64,000 nucleotides of DNA from the NCBI RefSeq assembly GCF_001667315.1, contig NZ_LZHT01000015.1, positions 186,001 through 250,000 on the forward strand, read 5' to 3'. The notes under the pieces are model-generated. The model saw only the letters and a list, made by a program, of their open reading frames with translations, made no database searches and had not been told where the DNA came from. Position numbers and translations under genes: made by a program. This document shows, in pieces, positions 53,209 to 63,399 of the stretch. How positions within the stretch are numbered: position 1 is the first letter of the stretch; each line of letters starts with the position of its first letter. This DNA is from Mycobacterium sp. 852002-10029_SCH5224772. GTDB lineage: Bacteria > Actinomycetota > Actinomycetes > Mycobacteriales > Mycobacteriaceae.

Positions 53209-54517
53209 CGGGGCCCGTAGTGGCCGGCGTCGTCGTGGTCGGCGTGCCCGACAGCGTCGGCGCGTTGGACGGCGTCACCGGCGCGGTCACCGGGATCTGC
53301 GTTGACGGCGGCCGCGCGGTCGGCGGCGGCAACGCCGACATGGCCACCCAGGTGTCCCAGTCCACCGCCCAGTCCCAGATGTCCCCGTCGGAGTAGGACA
53401 GCTGGATCGAACTCCCCGTCACCTCGACCGGGTCGCCGTAGATCGCCGACTGGAAGTACTGCTCGGCGTCGCCCGTCGACAGGTTGATGCAGCCGTTGGT
53501 GACGTTGGTGTTGCCCTGCGCGCCGGCGCTCGCCGGGTTGGCGTGGATGAACTCGCCGTTGTTGGAGATCCGCACCGCCCAGCGTTCGTGGATGTGGTTA
53601 TAGCCCGCCGCCGGGTTGGACATGTAGAAGTCGGCGTACTTCTCGCTGACCACGTGGATGCCATTGCGGGTGACGTTGCGCGCCTTGTCGGCTTCGCCGT
53701 AGCTGCACGCGAAGTCCATGATGACGCCCTCGTCGCGGATCACCTGGATGCGGTGCGACGAGACCTCGGCCTTGACCACCTGCCGTCGACCGATCTGGAT
53801 GTTCAGCGAGATGTCCTCGGCGCCGTAGGCGCTGTCGCCGAACGGCAGGCCGTACAGCTTGGCGTCGACGCTGACCGTGGTGCCCGCGGGGTAGTACTCG
53901 CGGGTGCGCCAGTGCGCGCGGGCGCCGGCCGCCTCGTCGGGCAGCCAGGCCCAACTGCCCTCGACGGGCGGATTCGTGGTGACGGTGAGCGCCTTTTCGA
54001 CGGCGGCCTTGTCGCTGATCGGGGCGTCGAACTGCAGGATGATCGGGGCCGCGACGCCGACGGTCTGGCCGTCGGCCAGCTGGAACGCCCCACCGATCTT
54101 CTTGCTGGGCGAGACCGTGGTGAACTTCCCCGCGACCGGGACCGCCTTGCCGTCGTGCCCGACGGCCGAGCCGTGCCAGGTGTAGGTCATGTCGTAGCCG
54201 AGGGGTTCGGAGGTCGTGTAGACGGTCCGGTCGGAGTTGAACGTGCCCGCCACGGCCTTGCCCGAGGAATTTGACAGCGTGACGTGCTGGAACCAGCCGT
54301 CGCTCACCTGGACGCTGACCGGGACGATCGGCACCACGTTCTGGGTGGCGTCGGCGGGCTGGTACTTCAGCTGCAACGCCGGCTGCTCTTGTTTCTCAGC
54401 TTGTTTCGCGGACGTGCCACCGCACGCGGCCAGCGCGTTGGGCGCGAGCACACCGAGCCCGAGGGTCGCCAAAGCCACGCGCCGGTTGATCGGCCGCGGG
54501 GCGCGGGACGGGGTCAC
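53192..54517 (-). CDS. lprQ: L,D-transpeptidase lipoprotein LprQ (LdtMt5-type)
   Basis: A 441-residue lipoprotein that cross-links peptidoglycan 3-3 between meso-DAP residues. The signal has a basic start ([11 protein letters not shown]), a hydrophobic core and lipobox LAAC. Two immunoglobulin-like domains follow, then the YkuD catalytic domain with the Cys in [20 protein letters not shown] (Cys in NGCINL) and the upstream His in [10 protein letters not shown] Pro/Thr-rich tail ends the protein. Start uncertain: GTG at 54517 is used, a TTG at 54589 is possible. Corresponds to Rv0483. Downstream of murB. Confidence 0.9.
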   Translation of the reverse strand: MTPSRAPRPINRRVALATLGLGVLAPNALAACGGTSAKQAEKQEQPALQLKYQPADATQNVVPIVPVSVQVSDGWFQHVTLSNSSGKAVAGTFNSDRTVYTTSEPLGYDMTYTWHGSAVGHDGKAVPVAGKFTTVSPSKKIGGAFQLADGQTVGVAAPIILQFDAPISDKAAVEKALTVTTNPPVEGSWAWLPDEAAGARAHWRTREYYPAGTTVSVDAKLYGLPFGDSAYGAEDISLNIQIGRRQVVKAEVSSHRIQVIRDEGVIMDFACSYGEADKARNVTRNGIHVVSEKYADFYMSNPAAGYNHIHERWAVRISNNGEFIHANPASAGAQGNTNVTNGCINLSTGDAEQYFQSAIYGDPVEVTGSSIQLSYSDGDIWDWAVDWDTWVAMSALPPPTARPPSTQIPVTAPVTPSNAPTLSGTPTTTTPATTGPATPGG

Positions 54518-54598
54518 GAAAATCAAAGATACCGGGGAAAATCGACCAACCGGCCGCGCCGAATCGGCGCCCGGGGGCGCGTCGGGCAAATTTTCCAG

Positions 54599-55711
54599 CT
54601 ACAGCCTGCACCCCAGCAGGACGGGCTCGGGGATCAGTGTGACACCAAACACAGCCCGAACGCCGTCGCGGATGACGCGGGCCAGCGCGATCACGTCGTC
54701 GGCGCTGGCGCCGCCGCGGTTGGTCAGCGCCAACGCGTGCTTGGTGGACAGCCGGCAGGGCGCTTCGCGGCCGCCCGGGCCGGGCTCCGGATAGCCCTTG
54801 GCGAAGCCCGCCCGCTCCACCAGCCAGCCGGCGGCCAGCTTGACGCCGTCGGGCGCCGGGTAGTTCGGCACGGGCCCGCCGACGGTCGCGGCCAGCCGCT
54901 CGTAGACGTCGGGGGCGACGACCGGGTTGGTGAAGAACGAACCCACGCTCCAGGTGTCGTGATCGGCCGGATCGAGCACCATTCCCTTGCGCGCCCGCAG
55001 CGTCAGCACCGCCTCGCGGACCGCCCGCGGGTCGGCGCGCTCGCCGATGCCCACGTTCAGCGCGGCCGCCAGCTCGCCGTAGCGCAGCGGCGCGCTGCGC
55101 CCCGATGCGTCCAGCGCAAACTCCACTTCCAGGACGATGGAAGGTATTTCGAACCCGTTCCCGCGTTTGAAGACGCTGGTGCGGTAGCCGAAGCCCAGCT
55201 CGCTGCCCGGCACCCAGCGCACCTCGCCACTGCCGCGATCCAGCACCCGGACCCGCGTGATGGTCTCGGACACTTCCGCGCCGTACGCCCCGACGTTCTG
55301 CACCGGGGTGGCCCCGGCCGAGCCGGGAATGCCCGACAGGCATTCCAGCCCGCCGAGACCGTGCTCGATGGCGTTGACCACGACGTCGTCCCACACCGCG
55401 CCGGCCTGGGCACGGACCAGGTTGCCGTCGACGGTGATGCCGTCATTGGCCAGCCGCACGGCGGTCAGGTCCGCGCACGTATCGGAGATCACCAGGTTGG
55501 AGCCGCCGGCGAGGACCAGCACCGGGCCGCCGTGTCCCGCACGGGTTTCGGCGTCCAGGTGGCCCAGCGTGGCGATCACCTGGTCGCTGTTCGTGCAGGT
55601 GACGAGGCGCCGTGCGATCGGTCCGACCCGCAGGGTGGTCAGCGGCGCCAGTGGCACGGATTCGCCCACCGACGCACCCGCGAACACCGAACCGGCATCG
55701 CTGGATTTCAT
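54599..55711 (-). CDS. murB: UDP-N-acetylenolpyruvoylglucosamine reductase
   Basis: A 370-residue FAD enzyme that reduces enolpyruvyl-UDP-GlcNAc to UDP-MurNAc. FAD-binding blocks: [26 protein letters not shown] and [19 protein letters not shown]; the substrate domain includes [21 protein letters not shown] (active-site Ser) and [14 protein letters not shown]. Length and order (murB then lprQ) match Rv0482. It is divergent from the DUF2505 gene with only 26 bases between the starts. Confidence 0.95.
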   Translation of the reverse strand: MKSSDAGSVFAGASVGESVPLAPLTTLRVGPIARRLVTCTNSDQVIATLGHLDAETRAGHGGPVLVLAGGSNLVISDTCADLTAVRLANDGITVDGNLVRAQAGAVWDDVVVNAIEHGLGGLECLSGIPGSAGATPVQNVGAYGAEVSETITRVRVLDRGSGEVRWVPGSELGFGYRTSVFKRGNGFEIPSIVLEVEFALDASGRSAPLRYGELAAALNVGIGERADPRAVREAVLTLRARKGMVLDPADHDTWSVGSFFTNPVVAPDVYERLAATVGGPVPNYPAPDGVKLAAGWLVERAGFAKGYPEPGPGGREAPCRLSTKHALALTNRGGASADDVIALARVIRDGVRAVFGVTLIPEPVLLGCRL

Positions 55712-55737
55712 GGCCCGTAACGGTAGCCTGACCTGCT

Positions 55738-56259
55738 ATGCCGCGTTCATTCGACTTGTCGGCCGACTACCACGGCAGTGTTGACGAGGTGCACCGGGCC
55801 TTCACCGATGCGAACTATTGGCGGGCCAGGCTGGCCGGGTCCGGGGTGGACGTGGCCACGCTGGAGTCGCTGCGGGTCGGCGGCGAGTCCGGCGACGACG
55901 ACACCGTCGAGGTCGTCACGCTGCAGGTGATCCGCAGCGACAAGCTGCCGGGCATGGTCACGCAGTTGCACAGCGGCGACCTGCGCATCCGGCGCGAGGA
56001 GACGTGGGGACCGGTGACCGGCGGGGCCGCGACGGGTTCGGTCGTGGGCTCGATCGTCAATGCGCCGGTGAACCTCGCCGGCACCACCGTCCTGGAGCCG
56101 ATCGGCGGAGGCAGCTCCCGGCTGACGGTCCGGGCCACCGTGCAGGTGCGTGTCCCGATCATCGGGGGCAAGTTGGAGAACATCATCGGCGCCCGCCTGG
56201 CCGAACTGATCGCCGTGGAACAGCGCTTCACCACGGAGTGGATCGCCAAATCGGCCTGA
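55738..56259 (+). CDS. DUF2505 protein (Rv0481c-like)
   Basis: A 173-residue protein of the START/SRPBCC-like DUF2505 family, starting MPRSFDLSADYHGSVDEVHR. The pattern of beta-strands with a long C-terminal helix and RVPIIGGKLENIIGARLAEL near the end is typical. These folds bind hydrophobic ligands; none is known here. It precedes the nitrilase by 29 bases on the same strand. Corresponds to Rv0481c. Confidence 0.8.
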   Translation: MPRSFDLSADYHGSVDEVHRAFTDANYWRARLAGSGVDVATLESLRVGGESGDDDTVEVVTLQVIRSDKLPGMVTQLHSGDLRIRREETWGPVTGGAATGSVVGSIVNAPVNLAGTTVLEPIGGGSSRLTVRATVQVRVPIIGGKLENIIGARLAELIAVEQRFTTEWIAKSA

Positions 56260-56288
56260 GCGCAGTCACCCAGCCTAAGCTGGCCCTC

Positions 56289-57125
56289 ATGCGAATCGCC
56301 TTGGCGCAGATCCTCAGCGGCACCGATCCCGCAGCAAATCTGCGGCTGGTGCGCGAATACAGCCGCCAGGCCGCCGATGCGGGCGCGAAGCTGGTGGTGT
56401 TCCCGGAGGCCACCATGTGCCGGTTCGGTGTCCCGCTGGGCCCGATCGCGGAGCCGGTCGACGGCCCCTGGGCCGACGGGGTGCGGCGCGTCGCGGCCGA
56501 AGCGAACATCACCGTCGTGGCCGGCATGTTCACCCCGGCCGGCGACGGGCGGGTGACAAACACCCTGATCGCGGCCGGTCCGGACGATTCCCCCCAGGCG
56601 GGCGCCCACTACGACAAGATCCACCTGTACGACGCGTTCGGCTTCACCGAGTCGCGCACGGTGGCGCCGGGACACGATCCGGTGGTGATCACGGTCGACG
56701 GGGTCGGGGTCGGGTTGACCGTTTGCTACGACATCCGTTTCCCGGAGCTCTACACCGAGCTGGCCCGCCGCGGCGCCCAGGTGATCGCCGTCTGCGCGTC
56801 CTGGGGCGCGGGTCCGGGCAAACTCGACCAGTGGACCCTGCTGGCCCGCGCCCGCGCGCTCGACTCGATGAGCTACGTCGCCGCCGCCGGTCAGGCGGAC
56901 CCCGGTGCGGCGCAGGCGGAATCCGGATCGGGCGCACCGACCGGGGTCGGGGGAAGCCTGGTCGTCTCCCCGCTGGGCGAGGTCGTCGCATCGGCCGGTT
57001 CGACGCCGCAGCTCGTGGTGGCCGACGTCGATGTCGACAGGGTCGTCGAGGCGCGCAAGAGCATCGCGGTCCTCAGCAACCGCTCGCTCTTTGCTCAGGT
57101 TGATAGGGCAGAATCGGTACGGTGA
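56289..57125 (+). CDS. Carbon-nitrogen hydrolase (nitrilase superfamily)
   Basis: A 278-residue nitrilase-superfamily amidase corresponding to Rv0480c. The catalytic triad is visible: Glu in VVFPEATMCRFG (about 42), Lys in HYDKIHLYDAFG (about 112) and Cys in TVCYDIRFPELY (about 147). Relatives include omega-amidases and N-terminal amidohydrolases; HYDKIHLYDAF and GFTESRTVAPG are close to the Nit1/Nit2 type. The stop overlaps the next gene (GTGA). An upstream frame extension overlaps the DUF2505 gene and is rejected. Confidence 0.88.
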   Translation: MRIALAQILSGTDPAANLRLVREYSRQAADAGAKLVVFPEATMCRFGVPLGPIAEPVDGPWADGVRRVAAEANITVVAGMFTPAGDGRVTNTLIAAGPDDSPQAGAHYDKIHLYDAFGFTESRTVAPGHDPVVITVDGVGVGLTVCYDIRFPELYTELARRGAQVIAVCASWGAGPGKLDQWTLLARARALDSMSYVAAAGQADPGAAQAESGSGAPTGVGGSLVVSPLGEVVASAGSTPQLVVADVDVDRVVEARKSIAVLSNRSLFAQVDRAESVR

Positions 57126-58174
57126 CGAACCCACAAGGACCCCCGAACCAGGACCCGTCGAAGTGGGCCCGTCCCCCCCACCAGGGACCGTTCGGCCAGC
57201 CCCCCACGGAACGGTCGACCGAGCGGATCGGTACCGGCGGCCCAGGTCACGTGCCTCCGCCGGCACCACCGCCGCCCACTCACGCTCCCCCGCCGGGTCA
57301 GACCGAGCGCTTCGGGACGCCCCAGCCGAACATGCAGCAACCCGGCTACCCGCCCCCGCCGACTCCGCCCGCGGGCCCGACGGAGCGCCTGGCCGCCCAG
57401 CCCGGCGATGACGCCACACCGGGGAAGAAGAAGCGCCGCTTCGGTCGCGACCCGGTCTCCGTCCTGCTGATCTTCATTATCGTGTTCGCGCTGATCATCG
57501 CCGGGCTCATCGGCGCCGAGCTGTACGTGCGGCACGTCGCCGACACCAAGGTCGCCGAGGCGGTGGCCTGCGAGGTCAAGGACCAGGCCACCGCGTCCTT
57601 CGGGGTGACGCCGCTGATGCTGTGGCAGCAGGCGACCAAGCACTACACCAACATCTCGGTGCAAACGGCCGGCAACAACATCCGCGATGCCAAGGGCATG
57701 AAGCTCTCGCTCAACATCAACGACGTCCGGATCAAGGACACGGCCAACTCGAAGGGCACCATCGGCTCACTGGACGCCACCATCAGCTGGACGAGTGACG
57801 GCATCAAGGAGTCGGTGCAGAACGCGATCCCGGTTCTGGGCCCGTTCGTCACCAACACCGTGACCACCCATCCCGCCGACGGCACCATCGAGCTGAAGGG
57901 CATGTTGGACAACATCACCGCCAAGCCGATGGTCGAGGGCACCGGGTTGAAGCTGCAGATCGTCAGCTTCAACGCGCTCGGTTTCACGATGCCGAAGGAA
58001 TCCGTGCAGTCGACGCTGGACGACTTCACCTCGAACCTGACCAAGAACTACCCGCTGGGCATTCACGCCGACAGCGTGCAGGTCACCGACGACGGTGTGA
58101 CCAGCCACTTCTCGACGCGCAACGCCAGCATCCCCGCCGGCGACAACAACAATCCCTGCTTCGCCAACCTTTGA
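57122..58174 (+). CDS. DUF2993 membrane-anchored protein (Rv0479c-like)
   Basis: A 350-residue protein. A Pro/Gln-rich N-terminus of about 95 residues is followed by a basic cluster (GKKKRRFGRDP), one membrane segment (VLLIFIIVFALIIAGLIGAE) and an extracytoplasmic domain of the DUF2993 (LmeA-like) type. LmeA-type proteins act in mannan elongation, but that role is not established for this paralogue. The GTG start overlaps the nitrilase stop. Convergent with deoC after 4 bases. Corresponds to Rv0479c. Confidence 0.8.
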   Translation: MTNPQGPPNQDPSKWARPPHQGPFGQPPTERSTERIGTGGPGHVPPPAPPPPTHAPPPGQTERFGTPQPNMQQPGYPPPPTPPAGPTERLAAQPGDDATPGKKKRRFGRDPVSVLLIFIIVFALIIAGLIGAELYVRHVADTKVAEAVACEVKDQATASFGVTPLMLWQQATKHYTNISVQTAGNNIRDAKGMKLSLNINDVRIKDTANSKGTIGSLDATISWTSDGIKESVQNAIPVLGPFVTNTVTTHPADGTIELKGMLDNITAKPMVEGTGLKLQIVSFNALGFTMPKESVQSTLDDFTSNLTKNYPLGIHADSVQVTDDGVTSHFSTRNASIPAGDNNNPCFANL

Positions 58175-58178
58175 CAGT

Positions 58179-58856
58179 TCAGCCCAGCCCGTCGAGCACC
58201 GCCCGGGTGCCGGACAGTCCCAGCCGCGTCGCGCCGGCGTCCAGCATCGCAAGCGCGTCCGCGGCGGTGCGAATGCCGCCGCTGGCCTTCACGCCCAGCC
58301 GGCCCCCGACCGTCTCGGCCATCAGGGCGACGGCCCGCACGGAGGCGCCGCCCGCCGGGTGAAACCCGGTCGACGTCTTGACGAAGTCGGCGCCGGCGTC
58401 TTCGGCCGCGCGGCACACCTGGGTCAGGGTGCGTTCGTCCGCCAGCGCCAGCAGCGCTGACGATTCCACGATCACCTTGAGCACGGCGCCGCCGATGGCG
58501 TTCCGCACGGCCTGAATGTCGGAGCGCACCGCATCGACGTCGGCGCCCAGTGCCGCACCGATGTCGATGACCATGTCGATCTCGCAGGCGCCGGCCGCCA
58601 CGGCCAGGGCGGCCTCGTGCGCCTTGACCGCCGAAACATGCTTGCCCGACGGGAATCCCGCCACACTGGCAACCCGCACGCCGGGGCCGGCGTGCACCGC
58701 TGCGGGAACCATTGAGGGCGAGACGCATACGGCGTAGACGCCGAGTTCGGCCGCTTCGGCGACCAGGGCGGCCACGTTGGCGGCGGTGGCTTCGGGTTTG
58801 AGCAGGGTGTGGTCGACGAACGCCGCCAACTGCGCCCGGGTGAGATGGCTTGTCAT
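58179..58856 (-). CDS. deoC: Deoxyribose-phosphate aldolase
   Basis: A 225-residue class I aldolase splitting 2-deoxyribose-5-phosphate into glyceraldehyde-3-phosphate and acetaldehyde. [14 protein letters not shown] near the start, [12 protein letters not shown], the Schiff-base Lys region [11 protein letters not shown], and [10 protein letters not shown] are all present. The start at 58856 shares an A with the stop of the upstream gene (TGATG). Corresponds to Rv0478. Confidence 0.94.
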   Translation of the reverse strand: MTSHLTRAQLAAFVDHTLLKPEATAANVAALVAEAAELGVYAVCVSPSMVPAAVHAGPGVRVASVAGFPSGKHVSAVKAHEAALAVAAGACEIDMVIDIGAALGADVDAVRSDIQAVRNAIGGAVLKVIVESSALLALADERTLTQVCRAAEDAGADFVKTSTGFHPAGGASVRAVALMAETVGGRLGVKASGGIRTAADALAMLDAGATRLGLSGTRAVLDGLG

Positions 58857-59257
58857 CAGAAGGATTCTTCCCGACCGCCCGGATTGCAGTCGGAGGCAAC
58901 CATTTCGGCGTCGTCGACGACCGGCCGCCACGGCTCCAGGTTCCAGCTGATCTTGCCCGGTCGAGCCACTTCGGCGAACTGCCAGTGGCAGAGGAACTGC
59001 GCGCGCATCCCGGGGGTGTCGGCGTCCGGCGCCAGGGCGAGCACCTCGGCCCAGGCCTCGTCGGCCCACGCCATGGTCCCGGGGGTTCGGGAGGCGCTCC
59101 GGCCGGCCGCCGACGGGAAGACCCGCAGGCTGCTGCGGCCCTGCCACTGCGCCCACTCGATGTGGTCGACGAAGGGATCGGGGGCGGCGACGGCTTGCGG
59201 TGTCAGGCAGCACAAGACGACGAGCGCAGCGGCCGGCGCCGTCAGCAGCCGCCTCAT
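58856..59257 (-). CDS. Small secreted protein (Rv0477-like, DUF2599)
   Basis: A 133-residue exported protein. A signal peptide ([19 protein letters not shown], probable cleavage at AVAA) precedes a domain of the DUF2599 type with two cysteines (QFLCHWQFA and ASDCNPGG) that could form a disulfide, and several Trp residues. Function unknown. It lies between the DUF2516 membrane protein and deoC on the minus strand. Corresponds to Rv0477. Confidence 0.78.
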   Translation of the reverse strand: MRRLLTAPAAALVVLCCLTPQAVAAPDPFVDHIEWAQWQGRSSLRVFPSAAGRSASRTPGTMAWADEAWAEVLALAPDADTPGMRAQFLCHWQFAEVARPGKISWNLEPWRPVVDDAEMVASDCNPGGREESF

Positions 59258-59261
59258 CCCG

Positions 59262-59549
59262 CTAACGCGACTTGCCCTGAATTTCCAGGAGTTTGGGCCG
59301 CACGTCGACAAGATAGACACCGGCCGCGCAGGCCGCGATCGCCATGCCGAGCACGCCGAAGACGAAACCCAGGATCGATGTCAGGGCGACGGCCCCGGCC
59401 AGGATCAGCAACCACACGGGCTTGGTCAGCTTTTCGGCGGCGGTATAGGCGTCGGGTCGCTGCAGCGCGGCATGCACGAACGCGTAGATCGCCGTGACCA
59501 ACACAGCGATCTGCAAAACCAGCATGACGGTACCCACGAGGTGGTTCAC
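59262..59549 (-). CDS. DUF2516 membrane protein (Rv0476-like)
   Basis: A 95-residue protein with three hydrophobic segments (about 5-26, 44-62 and 66-80), matching the DUF2516 family. [20 protein letters not shown] is the family block between the first and second segments. GTG start. Four bases separate its stop from the start of the secreted-protein gene. Function unknown; corresponds to Rv0476. Confidence 0.8.
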   Translation of the reverse strand: MNHLVGTVMLVLQIAVLVTAIYAFVHAALQRPDAYTAAEKLTKPVWLLILAGAVALTSILGFVFGVLGMAIAACAAGVYLVDVRPKLLEIQGKSR

Positions 59550-59582
59550 GCCTCAAGCGTAGGCGGGCCCCCTCCAAAACGT

Positions 59583-59616
59583 CGACTCCGAGTCACCCGG
59601 AGGCGACTCGGAGCCG
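59583..59616 (-). terminator. Hairpin downstream of hbhA
   Basis: Arms cgactccgagtc (59583-59594) and gactcggagccg (59605-59616) pair at 11 of 12 positions around a 10-base loop, about 20 bases beyond the hbhA stop. A likely end for the abundant hbhA transcript; no T-run follows. Confidence 0.6.
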
Positions 59617-59636
59617 AACGTCGTGGGAGTGTCGTA

Positions 59637-60254
59637 CTACTTTTGGGTGACCTTCTTGGCCGCCGCCTTCTTGGCGGGAGCCTTTTTGGCCGGAGCCTTC
59701 TTGGCCGGGGCCTTCTTGGCGGGCGCCTTGTTGATGGCCTTTTGGGCCTTCTTGGCCGTCGCGTCGGTCTTGCCGGGCAGTTCGATGCCGACCAGCTTGG
59801 CGGCGCGCTCGCCGACCGCGCGGGTCTGCGACGCGACCGTGCCCAGAGCCTCCTGGGTCAGCTCGACGGCCTGGTCGACGTAGCCCTCCGCGCGCGCGGA
59901 GGCGTCCTCGAACGCCGTCTGGCTGCGCAGCCGCTGCAGGGCCGCCTCGCCGCGCTCGACCAGCTCGTTGTACCGGCTGGTGGCTGCCTCCAGGTAGCCC
60001 TCGGCGGCCTTGCGCAGCTCTTCGGTGGTGAACTTGTCGCGCAGCTCGGTGAACTGCTCGGGCAGGTCCTCCTGGAGCTTGGTCAGGCGCGCGCGGCGCT
60101 CTCCCACCCGCGTGCGGGTATCGGCGCGAGTCTCTTCGGCGCGCTCCCGCAGGCCGGCGATGAGGTCGTTAACCGTGGCCAGGGCCAGGTCGGCCGCGCC
60201 CAGGGCCGCGAGCAAAGGAGCCCGCAAGTCTTCGATGTTTGAGTTTTCCGCCAT
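59637..60254 (-). CDS. hbhA: Heparin-binding haemagglutinin HbhA
   Basis: A 205-residue surface adhesin that binds sulfated glycoconjugates of epithelial cells and also associates with lipid inclusions. The N-terminal two thirds are a long coiled-coil ([20 protein letters not shown] onwards). The C-terminal 45 residues carry Lys/Ala/Pro repeats of the type KKAPA, the methylated heparin-binding tail. The ATG at 60254 ([13 protein letters not shown]) follows gaaagga. Tail repeat number differs between species. Corresponds to Rv0475. Confidence 0.94.
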   Translation of the reverse strand: MAENSNIEDLRAPLLAALGAADLALATVNDLIAGLRERAEETRADTRTRVGERRARLTKLQEDLPEQFTELRDKFTTEELRKAAEGYLEAATSRYNELVERGEAALQRLRSQTAFEDASARAEGYVDQAVELTQEALGTVASQTRAVGERAAKLVGIELPGKTDATAKKAQKAINKAPAKKAPAKKAPAKKAPAKKAAAKKVTQK

Positions 60255-60462
60255 GGTTTTTCCTTTCATGGTGTGGTTTGGCTGTTGGCGTTATCCGTTG
60301 TCAGGTGTCTGGTCGGGAAGTTGGTGCAAACGTCTCCTTCGCAACTGGGGCCGCCAGAGCCGGGGTGATACGTCCAGCGCTGAGCTGGAATCGGTAGCTC
60401 CCTCCGTGTGGGGTAACCCCGACGGCCGGTCGTCTATACATCACCGATCCGAGAGCGACTGT

Positions 60463-60879
60463 TCACTCGGTGTCGGATTGGTTCGAACACTCCTCGGGGG
60501 TGGCTTCGTTTTGCTGGGTGAACGAGGTGTAGATGTCGAGCAGAATCTGCTTTTGGCGCTCGGTGATCGCAGTGTCGGTGACGACCGCGTCCCGCACCTG
60601 ACTTTTGTCGGTGGGTTCGAGAATCCCGGCGCGCACATAGAGAACCTCGGCGGAAACCCGTAGGGCCTTCGCGATCTGGTTCAGGACGTCGGCGGAGGGT
60701 TTACGCAATCCACGCTCCACCTGGCTCAAATATGGATTGCTGACCCCCGACTTCTCGGCGAGTTGCCGCACCGATACCTGCGCGAGTTCACGCTGGCTAC
60801 GGATGAAGCTGCCGATGTCAGAGGCCATGTCGGAGGCGGCGTTGGACACCTTGGCGGAGAGCTTCTCCTCGGGTGCCAT
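60463..60879 (-). CDS. XRE-family helix-turn-helix regulator (Rv0474-like)
   Basis: A 138-residue DNA-binding protein. The Cro/C1-type helix-turn-helix lies at about 30-85: VSVRQLAEKSGVSNPYLSQV then ERGLRKPSADVLNQIAKAL. The C-terminal third is acidic. The ATG at 60879 follows AGGAG at 6 bases. It lies upstream of hbhA on the same strand with about 200 bases between, and a strong inverted repeat lies just upstream of it. Corresponds to Rv0474. Confidence 0.87.
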   Translation of the reverse strand: MAPEEKLSAKVSNAASDMASDIGSFIRSQRELAQVSVRQLAEKSGVSNPYLSQVERGLRKPSADVLNQIAKALRVSAEVLYVRAGILEPTDKSQVRDAVVTDTAITERQKQILLDIYTSFTQQNEATPEECSNQSDTE

Positions 60880-60927
60880 GGCGTGCTCCTGGGGTCGGAC
60901 GGGTGATCTTGACGCCATCAGGCTACT

Positions 60928-60955
60928 ACAAGTGCTTGCTATTGCAAGCACTTGT
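60928..60955. promoter_or_regulatory. Perfect 12-base inverted repeat upstream of XRE regulator
   Basis: acaagtgcttgc (60928-60939) and gcaagcacttgt (60944-60955) are exact reverse complements around tatt. It sits 49-76 bases upstream of the regulator start and 9 bases after the stop of the DUF445 gene. Probable autoregulatory operator; it could also be a terminator for the upstream gene. Confidence 0.65.
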
Positions 60956-60963
60956 TAGCACTA

Positions 60964-62343
60964 CTAGAAAAACAGCTGCGCGACGGCGTAGATCACCAGG
61001 CCCGCCAGCGAGCCGACCACCGTTCCGTTGATCCTGATGAATTGCAGGTCACGGCCCACGTGGAGTTCGATGCGCCGACTGGCCTCCTCGGCATCCCAGC
61101 GCTCGATCGTGTCGGTGATGATCGCTGTGATCTCCACCCCATATTGGGAGACCAGATGCTGGGCCGCCCGGACCAGCCAGTTGTCGACCTTGTCACGCAG
61201 GTCGACATCGTCGCGCAGCGACTCCCCGATGCGGACCACCGCGTCGGCGATGCGCGTGCGCAGGGCGCTGGACGGGTCATCCACGCCCTCGAGCACCAGC
61301 CTTTTCAGCGTCTTCCACGCGGTCGCGGCGGCGTTCGCGATCTCGTCACGCGCCATCAGCTGCTCTTTGATCGTGTCGGCGCGCGCGATCGTGTCCGGGT
61401 CGTGCTGCAGGTCGTCGGCGAACTCGAACAGGAAACGGGTCGCCGACCGGCGCAGTTCGTGGTCCGGGTTGCGGCGCACCTTGTCGGTGAAGTCCATCAG
61501 CTCGCGGTGGATGCGATCGCCCACCAGGTGGTCGACGAAGCGCGGCGACCAGGTGGGTGAATCACGCTCGACCACCCGCTGGATGACCTCGCCGGCGTTC
61601 AGCGACCACTGAAAGGCCCGGTCGGCCAGCAACTGGATCAGCGCTTCCTGCCGATTCTCGGCGAGCAGGGTCGCCAGCACCCGGCCGACCGGCGGGCCCC
61701 ACTGGGGTTCGGCGATGCGGCGCACGATCATCCGGTCGATCACCTGTTGGACGTCTTCGTCGCGCAGCAACTCGACGAGCACTCGCAGCACGGTGGCCGT
61801 TTCGCTCGCCACCCGCTCGGCATGCGCAGCTTCCGACAGCCATTTCCCGAGCCGGCCGGACACCTCGGCGTCGCGCAGCTTGGTCTCCACGACCTCGGGC
61901 GACAGGAAGTTCTCCCGCACGAATGCGCCCAGACCCTCGCCCAGCTGGTCTTTCTTGCGTTTGATGATCGCGGTGTGCGGGATCGGTATGCCCAGCGGGT
62001 GCCGAAAGAGCGCGGTCACGGCGAACCAGTCGGCCAGGGCGCCCACCATCCCGGCTTCCGCGGCGGCACCGACATAGCCCACCCAGATGCCCACGGCGGC
62101 GTGCGCCTGGGCCCACCGGCAGGCGAGGAACACGCCGGTGGCACCGATCAGAAAGCTCAGCGCCACCATCTTCATCCGGCGCAGCGCCACCCGCCGCTGC
62201 GCATCGGCCTCTCGATCGGCGCCCGCGAAGGATTCGGCAAACGACGTGCGACCCCGTCCCGGAGCCGTCGACGGCGTCGTCAAACCGGGCCTCGCCGCTG
62301 GCGGGCCCGACGCTTCGCCCCGCACCGAGGCTCTGTGTGCCAC
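60964..62343 (-). CDS. DUF445 membrane protein (Rv0473-like)
   Basis: A 459-residue protein of the DUF445 family. Two hydrophobic segments near the N-terminus (VALSFLIGATGVFLACRW and a second around GYVGAAAEAGMVGALADW) and one at the C-terminus (VVGSLAGLVIYAVAQLFF) flank a long helical domain. DWFAVTALFRHPLGIPIPHT is the family signature. The start is uncertain; tandem GTGs at 62346/62343 give a length near the M. tuberculosis protein, and the frame is open to 62664. Function unknown. Divergent from madR. Confidence 0.82.
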   Translation of the reverse strand: MAHRASVRGEASGPPAARPGLTTPSTAPGRGRTSFAESFAGADREADAQRRVALRRMKMVALSFLIGATGVFLACRWAQAHAAVGIWVGYVGAAAEAGMVGALADWFAVTALFRHPLGIPIPHTAIIKRKKDQLGEGLGAFVRENFLSPEVVETKLRDAEVSGRLGKWLSEAAHAERVASETATVLRVLVELLRDEDVQQVIDRMIVRRIAEPQWGPPVGRVLATLLAENRQEALIQLLADRAFQWSLNAGEVIQRVVERDSPTWSPRFVDHLVGDRIHRELMDFTDKVRRNPDHELRRSATRFLFEFADDLQHDPDTIARADTIKEQLMARDEIANAAATAWKTLKRLVLEGVDDPSSALRTRIADAVVRIGESLRDDVDLRDKVDNWLVRAAQHLVSQYGVEITAIITDTIERWDAEEASRRIELHVGRDLQFIRINGTVVGSLAGLVIYAVAQLFF

Positions 62344-62491
62344 CACTTCATCATCTATGTTCCCGGCGATCGGTGTGACGACACCGGTTGCAGCAGCCCG
62401 TTCAGGGCCGCTCCACGCCCGGCCAGAACCATGAACCAACCCGCCCACGCCGTAGTATCGAGGGCGTCTACGGAATGGGAAATCGGAGATA

Positions 62492-63211
62492 GTGGCAGAC
62501 CAAGTCTCGGTTGTGAGCGTCAAAATGGATGGGCGCAAGCGGCGTTGGCACCAGCACAAGGTGGAGCGTCGTAACGAACTTGTCGACGGCACGATCGACG
62601 CGATCCGCCGGCTCGGCGGCACCCTGAGCATGGATGAGATCGCCGCGGAGATCGGGGTCTCCAAGACAGTGCTGTACCGCTATTTCGTCGACAAGAACGA
62701 CCTCACCACCGCCGTGATGATGCGGTTCACCCAGACCACCCTGATCCCCAATATGGCTGGGGCGCTTACCTCCAACCTCGACGGCTTCGACCTGACCCGC
62801 GAGGTCATCCGGGTGTACGTCGAAACCGTCGCGAACGAACCCGAGCCCTACCGCTTCGTGATGACCAACAGTTCGGCCAGCAAGAGCAAGGTGATCGCCG
62901 ACTCCGAGCGGATCATCGCCCGCATGCTCGCGGTGTTGATGCGCCGCCGCATGCAACAGGCGGGGATGGACACCGGCGGCGCGGAGCCGTGGGCGTACCT
63001 GATCGTCGGCGGCGTGCAGCTGGCCACCCACTCCTGGATGTCCTTCCCGCGCATGAGCCGCGACGAGTTGATCGACTACCTGACCATGCTGAGCTGGAAT
63101 GCCCTCAAAGGGATCGTCGAAGTCGGCGGGTCGCTGGAGAAATTCCGCGAGGAACCACACCCGTCGCCGATCGTGCCGCCCCAGGACCACGACGACGCGT
63201 CCGGCCTCTAG
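62492..63211 (+). CDS. madR: TetR-family regulator MadR (Rv0472c-like)
   Basis: A 239-residue TetR regulator. The helix-turn-helix is in LSMDEIAAEIGVSKTVLYRY, followed by FVDKNDLTTAVM. In other mycobacteria this gene product (MadR) represses the acyl-ACP desaturase genes desA1/desA2 and responds to acyl-CoA, so it controls mycolic acid desaturation. The GTG at 62492 is used; MDGRKRRWHQH at 62525 is an alternative start. Its position before pcaA, a mycolate-modifying enzyme, fits a mycolate role. Confidence 0.87.
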   Translation: MADQVSVVSVKMDGRKRRWHQHKVERRNELVDGTIDAIRRLGGTLSMDEIAAEIGVSKTVLYRYFVDKNDLTTAVMMRFTQTTLIPNMAGALTSNLDGFDLTREVIRVYVETVANEPEPYRFVMTNSSASKSKVIADSERIIARMLAVLMRRRMQQAGMDTGGAEPWAYLIVGGVQLATHSWMSFPRMSRDELIDYLTMLSWNALKGIVEVGGSLEKFREEPHPSPIVPPQDHDDASGL

Positions 63212-63399
63212 GGAAGACCCTGCCCACGCGCGGTTTTTGGAATCGCGCCCGTCTCATGTGAGGCTGGGACGCGGCCCCGGGGAGGACGACTTCGACTGCC
63301 CCGGGGGAGCTAGCATGCAGAAGAGCGTCGGGGGACGAACAGCGGGTTTTGTTGTTTGGCTGCTTGCCCTCCCCCGCCACAAGAAAGGCTCGTGTCGAC

